From Nitrospirota bacterium (GTDB taxonomy: Bacteria; Nitrospirota; Thermodesulfovibrionia; Thermodesulfovibrionales; SM23-35): a stretch of DNA of 5,564 nt. A model generated the notes under the pieces. That model saw only the letters and a list, made by a program, of their open reading frames with translations. It did not search any database and had not been told where the DNA came from. Shown here piece after piece: positions 1 to 5,247 of the stretch. A program made the translations under genes and the position numbers. Every line of letters begins with the position of its first letter. The first letter of the stretch is position 1. The DNA is taken from assembly GCA_018262395.1 (NCBI GenBank), contig JAGSYM010000089.1:1-5564 (forward strand), read 5' to 3'.

Positions 1-554
1 CCTGAATTGCCTGCATCAAAGATCCCCACCACCGTCCAGTCCCGCATGCCAAAACGCAGGGATTCGCCAATGCCTCCTCCCTCAAAGCGCTGTGAAATAC
101 TTGCTCCTGCAATGATTTCTGCAGAGCCGGTTCTCGGCATACGGCCTTGAACGAGTTTGACCTGAGGCCGCAGAATTATTGATTTCTCTTCGATACCCCG
201 GATTACAATGTTCGATGGTTTATCCGTCCCCCGCTTCGGCAAAGCGATTAGTACTACCAGTTCCTTAGCCGCAAGCCGTTTCCCGTCACTGCCCAAGGCA
301 ATTTCAGGCTGGGTTTCTATGATCGATGCCTGCAGCCTCTCAACACCGCTCTGCACCTCGGACTCAGAGGCCTTTCGTATGACGACGACGTTGTCATACG
401 ATCCTGTCTGCACAAGGGTTTTTTGCAGGCCCTGGGCAAGCATCAGCACAGCAGCAAAAACAAAAACAACAAGAGCCATGCCTGAGACTGTAAGAATAGT
501 TGTGAGTCGTCGTATCCATAAATTGCGGAGGCTGTAAGAGAACGGTATCTTCAC
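1..554 (-). CDS. ABC transporter permease, FtsX/MacB type, second permease of the operon (3' end outside window)
   Basis: This is the N-terminal 184 residues of a second MacB-like permease; the gene runs off the left edge. The start is a GTG at 554-552 that shares one base with the TAG stop of the upstream permease (TAGTG). A strong AGGAGG lies at 568-563, 8 bases upstream, which decides the start. The protein opens with a short basic cytoplasmic stretch (KIPFSYSLRNLWIRR), then a first membrane helix at about residues 19-41. A periplasmic-core-like domain follows from about 45 on, with the typical 'IVIRGIEE' and 'LVQGRMP' segments and a 'GESLRFGMRDWTVVGIFDAGNS' type segment near the edge. The remaining core and the three C-terminal membrane helices should lie beyond position 1. 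It is clearly different in sequence from the neighbouring permease, so the pump probably uses a heterodimer. Family assignment is firm; the substrate is unknown. Confidence 0.88.
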   Translation of the reverse strand, partial: MKIPFSYSLRNLWIRRLTTILTVSGMALVVFVFAAVLMLAQGLQKTLVQTGSYDNVVVIRKASESEVQSGVERLQASIIETQPEIALGSDGKRLAAKELVVLIALPKRGTDKPSNIVIRGIEEKSIILRPQVKLVQGRMPRTGSAEIIAGASISQRFEGGGIGESLRFGMRDWTVVGIFDAGNS

Positions 555-1711
555 TACCCTATCCTCCTCAGCCCGTCGGCTATCCTCATTCTCACGGCAC
601 GCCATGTGGGAAAGGCTGCTGCTGAGATACCAATGAGGCAGGCAGCCGCTATATCAAGGTAGATTGTTTCACGCTCAACATTGAATATGGGGAAATATGT
701 GCTCAGTTGTTGTGCAAATACCTTTGCTGCGGGGAATGTGAGAAGAATCCCTATTGCAGCACCCGTCATGGTAATGAAGAGGGACTCGCCAAATATGAGG
801 CCGGCAACATGGAACCCCCCAAAGCCAAGTGTTTTGAACACTGCATATTCTCCAATTCTCTCACGTGCTGTCATGGCCATTGTATTGGCGACAACCGCCA
901 TGATGATCAGAATGATCACATACGATACAAGCTGAATCGTAATAAGTATTGCTTCTGTCATCGAGATAAAACCAAGATTGAAAGCCTTCTCCGTCTCAGT
1001 AAGGGTCTCGGCAAGGGAATTCCTGAACATTTTGTCAATTCTCACCGAAACATCGGCAGCAAGATTCGGGTTCCTGACCTCGACCATATACCATCCGACC
1101 TGATCGGCACGTCCCGGAGAAGTCTTTTTCATTGTTTCATTCAGATATTCCCAGTGGAAGAAAAAAGCGGTCTCATCGACATTCTGATCCCTTCCCCTGT
1201 AAATTCCGCGGATAATGAATTCCCAGTTGCCCGGGAAGATTGTTCCCCTCAGAGTGACGGCATCCCCGATCTTCCAGCCATACCTGTCCGCCAGTTTTCT
1301 TCCTGCTACAGCAGATTTCCGGTCTCTGAGAAAAGCTGCTTTCTGATCAGGAGGTATGATGATTTCAGGATATATGGCAAGGTAATGTTCCGGTTCCATC
1401 GCATAGTTAGCGAAAAAATGCTTTTCGTCTATATAGATCCCTCCGAACCAGCTCCCGTAGGAGACTGATTTAACCCCTTCGACCTGACGAATTTTTTCCT
1501 TGTAGGAAAGCGGCAACGGGAAAATGAGGGATATGGCATTCCGTGTGACGAGCCTGCTTGCAGAGGATGCCTCGACTCCGGCATACCACGCACTGACCAC
1601 AGTCCTCAGTAAGCCAAACGCAAGGATTGCAATGGAAACACCGAGAACCGTTAAGAATGTCCTGAGTTTATGGCGGAAGGAATTCTTAAAAATCAGCCTG
1701 AGGACGTGCAT
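554..1711 (-). CDS. ABC transporter permease, FtsX/MacB type, first permease of the operon
   Basis: A 385-residue inner-membrane permease with the MacB/FtsX layout. It has a basic N-terminus ([13 protein letters not shown]), membrane helix 1 at about 19-41, and a large periplasmic core domain at about 45-250. Three further helices lie at about 255-279, 303-332 and 348-369, with a short basic cytoplasmic tail. The segment after helix 2, 'MTARERIGEYAVFKTLGF' (280-297), is the conserved FtsX-family coupling region that contacts the ATPase. The length is normal for a permease without a fused ATPase. The ATG at 1711 lies inside the end of the ATPase gene (26-bp overlap). Its upstream SD is weak (AAGGGTG), which fits translation coupled to the ATPase. 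In MacB-type systems such permeases do not form a classic transmembrane tunnel but transmit ATPase motion to the periplasm (family knowledge). The substrate is not inferable. Confidence 0.93.
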   Translation of the reverse strand: MHVLRLIFKNSFRHKLRTFLTVLGVSIAILAFGLLRTVVSAWYAGVEASSASRLVTRNAISLIFPLPLSYKEKIRQVEGVKSVSYGSWFGGIYIDEKHFFANYAMEPEHYLAIYPEIIIPPDQKAAFLRDRKSAVAGRKLADRYGWKIGDAVTLRGTIFPGNWEFIIRGIYRGRDQNVDETAFFFHWEYLNETMKKTSPGRADQVGWYMVEVRNPNLAADVSVRIDKMFRNSLAETLTETEKAFNLGFISMTEAILITIQLVSYVIILIIMAVVANTMAMTARERIGEYAVFKTLGFGGFHVAGLIFGESLFITMTGAAIGILLTFPAAKVFAQQLSTYFPIFNVERETIYLDIAAACLIGISAAAFPTWRAVRMRIADGLRRIG

Positions 1712-2387
1712 TCAGGACACCCTTGTCAAGATGTTTAATCAGATGAGCCATCCGGGCAGCCCTGGGATCATGGGTCACCATGATGATCGTTTTTCCGAGC
1801 TCATGCACGAGGCGCTCCATGAGCTCAAGGACCTCAATCGCAGAGACCCTGTCAAGGTCTCCGGTCGGCTCATCTGCAACCAGAATGCTCGGGTCTGTGA
1901 CAATAGCACGGGCAATGGCTACACGCTGTTGTTGACCGCCTGAGAGCTGGCCTGGATAGTGAGCCACGCGGTCCGTAAGATTGACGACGCCCAGCGCCAT
2001 CTCAGCATGCACCCGGCGCTCTCCTTTGGAGAGTCCTGTTATGAGCAGGGGAAGCTCGACGTTTTCAAAAGCGGTGAGCACCGGTATGAGATTGTAAAAC
2101 TGAAAGATAAATCCCACATTCGACGCACGCCACAGAGCAAGCTCATTTTCAGAGAGGGCGGTAATATCAATTCCTCCAACTCTGATGATGCCGCTGTCCG
2201 CCTTGTCGATACCCGCGATCAGGTTCAGAAGAGTCGTTTTTCCCGAACCGGAAGGGCCCATGAGAGCAAGGAATTCACTCTCCTCAATGTCCAGTGAAAT
2301 ATCAGTCAGCACGGGAAGAATCTGATCCCCGCGCCGGTATGATTTATACAGATTTTTTATTTCGACGATAACAGGCTTGCCGGTCAT
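1686..2387 (-). CDS. ABC transporter ATP-binding protein, MacB/LolD-type
   Basis: A 233-residue cytoplasmic ATPase that powers the two adjacent permeases. All core motifs are visible: Walker A GPSGSGKT (44-51), Q-loop Gln96 in FQFYNLIP, signature LSGGQ (148-152) followed by QQRVAIARA, Walker B ILVADE (168-173) with catalytic Glu173, D-loop GDLD, and switch His206 in VTHD. The '[19 protein letters not shown]' type segment and the compact length are typical of the LolD/MacB/FtsE branch. The ATG at 2387 overlaps the adaptor's TAA by one base (TAATG), and the 3' end overlaps the permease start by 26 bp, so the order adaptor-ATPase-permease is tightly coupled. The sequence alone does not distinguish drug, peptide or lipid export. 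LolD itself is less likely because the partner genes are an adaptor and two permeases rather than LolC/LolE. Confidence 0.96.
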   Translation of the reverse strand: MTGKPVIVEIKNLYKSYRRGDQILPVLTDISLDIEESEFLALMGPSGSGKTTLLNLIAGIDKADSGIIRVGGIDITALSENELALWRASNVGFIFQFYNLIPVLTAFENVELPLLITGLSKGERRVHAEMALGVVNLTDRVAHYPGQLSGGQQQRVAIARAIVTDPSILVADEPTGDLDRVSAIEVLELMERLVHELGKTIIMVTHDPRAARMAHLIKHLDKGVLNARPQADF

Positions 2388-3604
2388 TACTTCTCTACTA
2401 TCTTGATCTTTGCCCTGTCTTTCATTCTTTCGGGAGGTTTTATGACAACGGTATCTCCGGCTTTTACGCCCTGCAAGACCTCTATCATCTCACCAAGCTT
2501 CTCACCGGTTGTTATGGGCGTTTTGATAACTCTGTCTTCTTTGATAAGGAATACTATTGACCTTCCGTCCCTGGTGAGGATTGCTGAAGGGTTAAGTGCG
2601 GTCCGCGGTTTTTCCTCATCGGGCTTCACCTCCCGCGAGAGAAAAGCGACTTTTGCGCTCATTTCCGGCAAAACCCGGCTATCTTTCTCTAAGAATCTGA
2701 CTTTCACCATAATTGTTGCTTTTGTCCTGTCAGCGGTCGGCACAATCATATGAACTTTCCCGCGGAAGCGTGAATCGGGCAGGGCATCGAGGTGGATCTC
2801 GCATGGTTGTCCGCTTTTCACCATCTGAAGGTTGGATTCAGACACATCAACCTCCACCTGGAGAGAATCCATATCAGCAATCGTCACGACAGCAGCCTTT
2901 GCTTCAGCGGCAGCGCCGATCGGTGTCACGATATCACCGATATCAGCATCCTTGGTCAGGACCACGGCATTAAAGGGAGCACGGATTAACGTATATTCAA
3001 CCGCAACCTCAGCGCCCCTGAGCACTGCCGTGCTCGCTTTTACCGCTGCTTCTGCTGCTCCTACAGATGCAGATGCCTTCTTGTAGCGTGCCTCCGACGC
3101 ATCATATTCGGACTGAGAAACGAATCCCTGGCCGATGAGATCTTTATTTCTGTTGAATGAGAGTGTTGCATCATGCAATTCTGCTTTCATCTGCTCAAGA
3201 TTCTGCCGTGAAGCGTTGAGGTTTGCCTCAGCCTGATTCCGTGCAGCAAGGACATCCTCATTTTCCAGCAGTGCTATAACCTGCCCCGCGGTAACCCTGC
3301 TGCCTTCCTCAACAGAGAGCGAAATAAGGCGGCCAGTCACTTTTGAAGCGACTGCAGCCTTGCGCTGCGCCACAACATACCCGCTTGCGTTCAGGAGGGT
3401 AAACCCCTGTGACGGATACATTTGAGACACATGTGCGGCTTCCACTTTGATAGCAGGAGAAAAAACCCCCTGCAGAGAGAGAACAATCAATGCGATCGCA
3501 GCTGCCGTCACAATACCCCAGTAGAGATATTTTTTCCGTTTTACCGGTCGATAGATCGATGCAGTTTTGTCTATTTTGAGTTGTGAGAGATCCTGATCCG
3601 GCAT
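2387..3604 (-). CDS. Periplasmic adaptor (membrane fusion protein) of a MacA/HlyD-type ABC exporter
   Basis: A 405-residue adaptor anchored in the inner membrane and projecting into the periplasm. It has a basic cytoplasmic N-terminus (VKRKKY, 21-26), one membrane helix at about 27-46 and no lipobox. The first half of a lipoyl/barrel-sandwich domain lies at about 75-115 ('VASKVTGRLISLSVEEGSRV'). A long alpha-helical hairpin rich in Ala/Gln/Glu spans about 116-203, and the second lipoyl half is at about 205-228 ('LIRAPFNAVV'). A beta-barrel domain covers about 245-325 ('LQVEVDVSESNLQMVKSGQ') and a membrane-proximal domain about 335-405. This is the MacA/RND-adaptor plan and of normal length. 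The start is supported by AAGGAG at 3619-3614, 9 bases upstream. It is first in the four-gene exporter operon. Its tip would dock on a TolC-like channel that is not encoded in this window. Confidence 0.94.
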   Translation of the reverse strand: MPDQDLSQLKIDKTASIYRPVKRKKYLYWGIVTAAAIALIVLSLQGVFSPAIKVEAAHVSQMYPSQGFTLLNASGYVVAQRKAAVASKVTGRLISLSVEEGSRVTAGQVIALLENEDVLAARNQAEANLNASRQNLEQMKAELHDATLSFNRNKDLIGQGFVSQSEYDASEARYKKASASVGAAEAAVKASTAVLRGAEVAVEYTLIRAPFNAVVLTKDADIGDIVTPIGAAAEAKAAVVTIADMDSLQVEVDVSESNLQMVKSGQPCEIHLDALPDSRFRGKVHMIVPTADRTKATIMVKVRFLEKDSRVLPEMSAKVAFLSREVKPDEEKPRTALNPSAILTRDGRSIVFLIKEDRVIKTPITTGEKLGEMIEVLQGVKAGDTVVIKPPERMKDRAKIKIVEK

Positions 3605-3613
3605 GAATGGAAA

Positions 3614-3619
3614 CTCCTT
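3614..3619 (-). promoter_or_regulatory. Ribosome binding site of the adaptor gene
   Basis: AAGGAG on the minus strand, within a purine-rich GGAGAAGGAG context and 9 bases before the ATG at 3604. It fixes the adaptor start and marks the entry point for translation of the coupled operon. Confidence 0.75.
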
Positions 3620-3648
3620 CTCCTCGTCCTTTGGATGTTCCTGAGTAA

Positions 3649-3680
3649 ATCATAGTCGAGACCCCCTGCTACATTCACAA
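3649..3680 (-). promoter_or_regulatory. Weak candidate promoter for the exporter operon
   Basis: A good -10-like hexamer TATGAT lies at 3654-3649 on the minus strand, about 45 bases before the adaptor ATG. The best upstream partner is TTGTGA at 3680-3675, but the spacing is 20 bases, longer than optimal for a sigma-70 promoter. I propose it only because it is the best candidate between the repeat element and the operon. Transcription could equally come from farther upstream. Confidence 0.22.
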
Positions 3681-3691
3681 CAGAGGTCTCG
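3657..3691. repeat. Inverted repeat upstream of the exporter operon, possible operator
   Basis: CGAGACC at 3657-3663 and its exact reverse complement GGTCTCG at 3685-3691 are separated by 21 bases. The pairing can be extended inward by CTG/CAG if one bulge is allowed. The arms overlap the candidate -35/-10 region, which suggests an operator. They could also form a hairpin in a leader transcript, but there is no T-run on either strand to make it a terminator. Confidence 0.35.
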
Positions 3692-3698
3692 CAATCTC

Positions 3699-3769
3699 GT
3701 CATTCCCGCGCAAGCGGGAATCCATGTTTTCCAAGGCGTTACGTGGACCCCCGCTTTCGCGGGGGTGAC
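3699..3769. repeat. 71-bp paired-hairpin repeat (MITE-like, dRS3-like left half)
   Basis: Two perfect 8-bp hairpins with 4-base loops stand 25 bases apart. The first is ATTCCCGC-GCAA-GCGGGAAT (3702-3721). The second is ACCCCCGC-TTTC-GCGGGGGT (3747-3766). The outer ends are imperfect terminal inverted repeats: GTCATTCCCGC on the left against GTCACCCCCGC read from the right (9 of 11 match). TCCA (3721-3724) and TGGA (3744-3747) are also complementary. The first hairpin formally fits the ATTCCC-N8-GGGAAT pattern known as dRS3 in Neisseria. No transposase is present. It lies between the SOD stop and the exporter operon and may act in transcript folding or processing. A second element of the same plan is at 5091-5197. 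Confidence 0.8.
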
Positions 3770-3813
3770 AGACTCTTCGGGAACTTGCCTATTCAAAGAC
3801 AGGTTCTTTGATA

Positions 3814-4500
3814 CTATTTCAGCCGCGATTCAACCGAAGACCAGTTGATGTTCTTGAAAAACGCAGCGATGTAATCTGCCCTCTTGAGACCGTAATCAAT
3901 CATAAAGGCATGCTCAAATACATCCATGATAAGAAGCGGGGTGCATCCCGCAGGATGCGATACATCATGCTCATTGATCCAGAAGTTAATCAGTTTCCCG
4001 TTCTGCATGTCCTGATACAGCACTACCCACCCAATGCCCCGCATGGCACCTGTTGCCTTGAAATCCTTTTCCCATGCCTCATAGCTTCCAAAATCAGCTT
4101 CCATCTTCTTTGCCAGCTTCCCATTTTTATCAATCGGAGCTTTTCCCCCAAGATTTTCAAAATAATATTCGTGGAGCCTCATGCCATTGAATTCCCAGCC
4201 GAGCCGCCTCTTCAGTTCTGCAAACTCCGGCGTTCCCGCTTTATCTGCCTTCAGCATCTGATCGAGCGAATCGAGAACCTTGTTGGTGTTTGTGACGTAT
4301 CCCTGATAAAGGGTAAAATGATTTTTAAGAAGGGTCTCGCTAAACCCCTCCATCCCGATAAGCTTTGCGTAATCCTTTGCTGTGTAAGCCATAATTTTCT
4401 CCTCCTTTTTTGTTTGTGCTGCTGACAGCATAGTATTTGTGAGAACAAGGGCTATTCCACCCACCGTTGCTATTTTCATGAATTCACGCCTGTCCATCAT
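3814..4500 (-). CDS. Superoxide dismutase, Fe/Mn family, with Tat export signal
   Basis: This enzyme converts superoxide to O2 and H2O2. The protein has 228 residues. The N-terminus carries a twin-arginine signal (DRREFMK, Arg4-Arg5), a hydrophobic stretch at about 9-22 and a likely cleavage site after LSAA (about 25-28), implying export already folded with its metal. The mature SOD domain covers about 38-222. Metal ligands are His61 (NHF), His110 (LHEYYF), Asp193 and His197 (DVFEH). The usual Fe-SOD Gln before the second His is replaced by Gly106, and His178 (NEHD) sits where Mn-SODs carry Gln, so the metal cannot be assigned. The full-length ATG at 4500 has GAGG 7 bases upstream; Met2 is an alternative. 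A second ATG at codon 37 has a much stronger SD. The gene starts 18 bp after tpx and is probably cotranscribed with it. Confidence 0.92.
   Translation of the reverse strand: MMDRREFMKIATVGGIALVLTNTMLSAAQTKKEEKIMAYTAKDYAKLIGMEGFSETLLKNHFTLYQGYVTNTNKVLDSLDQMLKADKAGTPEFAELKRRLGWEFNGMRLHEYYFENLGGKAPIDKNGKLAKKMEADFGSYEAWEKDFKATGAMRGIGWVVLYQDMQNGKLINFWINEHDVSHPAGCTPLLIMDVFEHAFMIDYGLKRADYIAAFFKNINWSSVESRLK
4390..4407 (-). promoter_or_regulatory. Strong internal ribosome binding site and second ATG inside the SOD gene
   Basis: Within the SOD coding sequence, AAGGAGG (4407-4401) is followed after 8 bases (AGAAAATT) by an in-frame ATG at 4392-4390, codon 37. This lies exactly between the Tat signal and the first residues of the SOD domain (MAYTAKDYAKL). 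The site is a nearly perfect Shine-Dalgarno match, stronger than the GAGG serving the full-length start, so a signal-less cytoplasmic enzyme could be made from the same mRNA. Alternatively the internal start is the only one used, but the intact Tat motif argues that the long form is real. Confidence 0.6.
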
Positions 4501-4518
4501 AATCGAACCTCACTTTTT

Positions 4519-5034
4519 TTATTGTATCCGATTTATAACGACGAGTGCTGCATCAAAATCCGGCAGATTGGTAATTTCTGGAACTATTTCCCGGTATTGA
4601 ACGATATCCTTTTTATCAACCACAAAAACCGCCCGCGCAAGAAGCCTTAGTTCTTTGATGAGAACCCCGTAAGCGTTCCCAAATGATGCATCTCTGTGGT
4701 CCGAGAAGGCCTTCACCCTTTCTATCCCCGCAGCCGTACAGAAACGGGAAATGGCAAATGGCAAATCCATACTCACATTCACAACGACTATATCTTCTCG
4801 AAGATGCGATGCTTCCTGGTTGAAGCGCCTTGCCTGCATATCGCAGACAGGCGTATCGAGTGATGGCGTAACACTGATTACTTTCGTCTTTCCGTAAAAA
4901 TCTTTTAATCTGAATTCCTTCAGTTCACCGTCAAGCAGAACAAAATCAGGGGCCTTATCCCCAATTTTCAGTTCCGGACCAATCAGGGTAAGGGGATTTC
5001 CTTGGAATGTAATTATGCCTTTTCTCTCATTCAT
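4519..5034 (-). CDS. tpx: Thiol peroxidase (atypical 2-Cys peroxiredoxin, Tpx)
   Basis: A 171-residue thioredoxin-fold peroxidase that reduces H2O2 and organic hydroperoxides, normally recycled by thioredoxin. The N-terminal Tpx signature is present ('ITFQGNPLTLIG', 'LKIGDKAPDF'). The active site is PSLDTPVCD with peroxidatic Cys64 and its Thr61. The resolving Cys99 is in ISRFCTAAG, and the conserved Arg134 is in LLARAVFVVD. The Cys pair 35 residues apart is the Tpx arrangement, and the length is close to the usual 165-170. No signal peptide is seen, so it should be cytoplasmic. The ATG at 5034 has AAGGAG 8 bases upstream (5048-5043). It is followed 18 bp later by the SOD gene, making a superoxide/peroxide removal unit. 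No convincing promoter was found in the gap before it. Confidence 0.95.
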   Translation of the reverse strand: MNERKGIITFQGNPLTLIGPELKIGDKAPDFVLLDGELKEFRLKDFYGKTKVISVTPSLDTPVCDMQARRFNQEASHLREDIVVVNVSMDLPFAISRFCTAAGIERVKAFSDHRDASFGNAYGVLIKELRLLARAVFVVDKKDIVQYREIVPEITNLPDFDAALVVINRIQ

Positions 5035-5042
5035 ATCTCAAT

Positions 5043-5048
5043 CTCCTT
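5043..5048 (-). promoter_or_regulatory. Ribosome binding site of tpx
   Basis: AAGGAG on the minus strand, 8 bases before the ATG at 5034. It decides the tpx start. Confidence 0.75.
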
Positions 5049-5090
5049 GCAAAAGTAGTTTGAATAAACCATTGATGAATGAAATAATTG

Positions 5091-5197
5091 GTCATTCCCC
5101 GACTTGGTCGGGGAATCCAGTTTTTTAATATTTTCTGGATTGTCCGGTCAAGTCCGATGCGGATCTCCGCGAGGAGTCGCTTCGACCGGACAATGAC
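5091..5197. repeat. 107-bp paired-hairpin repeat, second member of the same family
   Basis: The left hairpin ATTCCCCGA/TCGGGGAAT spans 5094-5116 (9-bp stem, 5-base centre). A second, longer hairpin has perfect 11-bp outer arms, ATTGTCCGGTC (5139-5149) and GACCGGACAAT (5184-5194), with a smaller GCGG-ATCT-CCGC hairpin (5159-5170) inside. TCCAG (5116-5120) and CTGGA (5135-5139) pair around a T/A-rich 14-base spacer. The ends are GTCATT on the left and AATGAC on the right. The plan, GTCATT-hairpin-GGAATCCA-spacer-TGGA-hairpin-TGAC, is that of the 3699-3769 element, but the inner stems differ and compensate, so pairing rather than sequence is conserved. It fills much of the gap between the DUF1318-like gene and tpx; the rest of the gap (5198-5247 and 5049-5090) shows nothing I recognise. 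Confidence 0.78.
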
Positions 5198-5247
5198 AAA
5201 AAAAGAGTTCACGGATATCAATTGAATAAAACTTTCTTTCAGATCAG

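Noticed and set aside
707..1468. Long plus-strand open frame (253 codons) opposite the first permease
   Set aside because: It lies wholly antisense to a clear FtsX/MacB permease. Its translation is Cys/His-rich with no recognisable domain, and it has no good ribosome binding site. The other plus-strand frames (208-537, 1524-1943, 1959-2297, 2403-2753, 3808-4425) are rejected for the same reasons.
3794..3810. CAAAGA-CAGGT-TCTTTG hairpin just after the SOD stop
   Set aside because: The stem is only 6 bp and A/T-rich with no following T-run on the minus strand, so it is not a supportable terminator.
4405..4411. A_AAA_AAG slippery heptamer in the SOD frame, like the dnaX frameshift site
   Set aside because: The heptamer is in the correct phase, but a -1 shift meets a TAG after about 20 codons and yields only a short, featureless tail. 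No downstream stem-loop is evident. The run is better explained as coding for Lys-Lys and as part of the internal ribosome binding site. Slippage in the A6 run would leave the internal start unaffected.
5049..5090. Possible tpx promoter in the A/T-rich stretch before the gene
   Set aside because: TTTATT and TATTCA resemble weak -10 boxes, but no -35-like hexamer lies at a suitable distance.
5094..5126. Plus-strand hairpin followed by TTTTTT, resembling a rho-independent terminator
   Set aside because: There is no plus-strand gene upstream for it to terminate, four bases separate the stem from the T-run, and the hairpin is fully explained as the left half of the repeat element.
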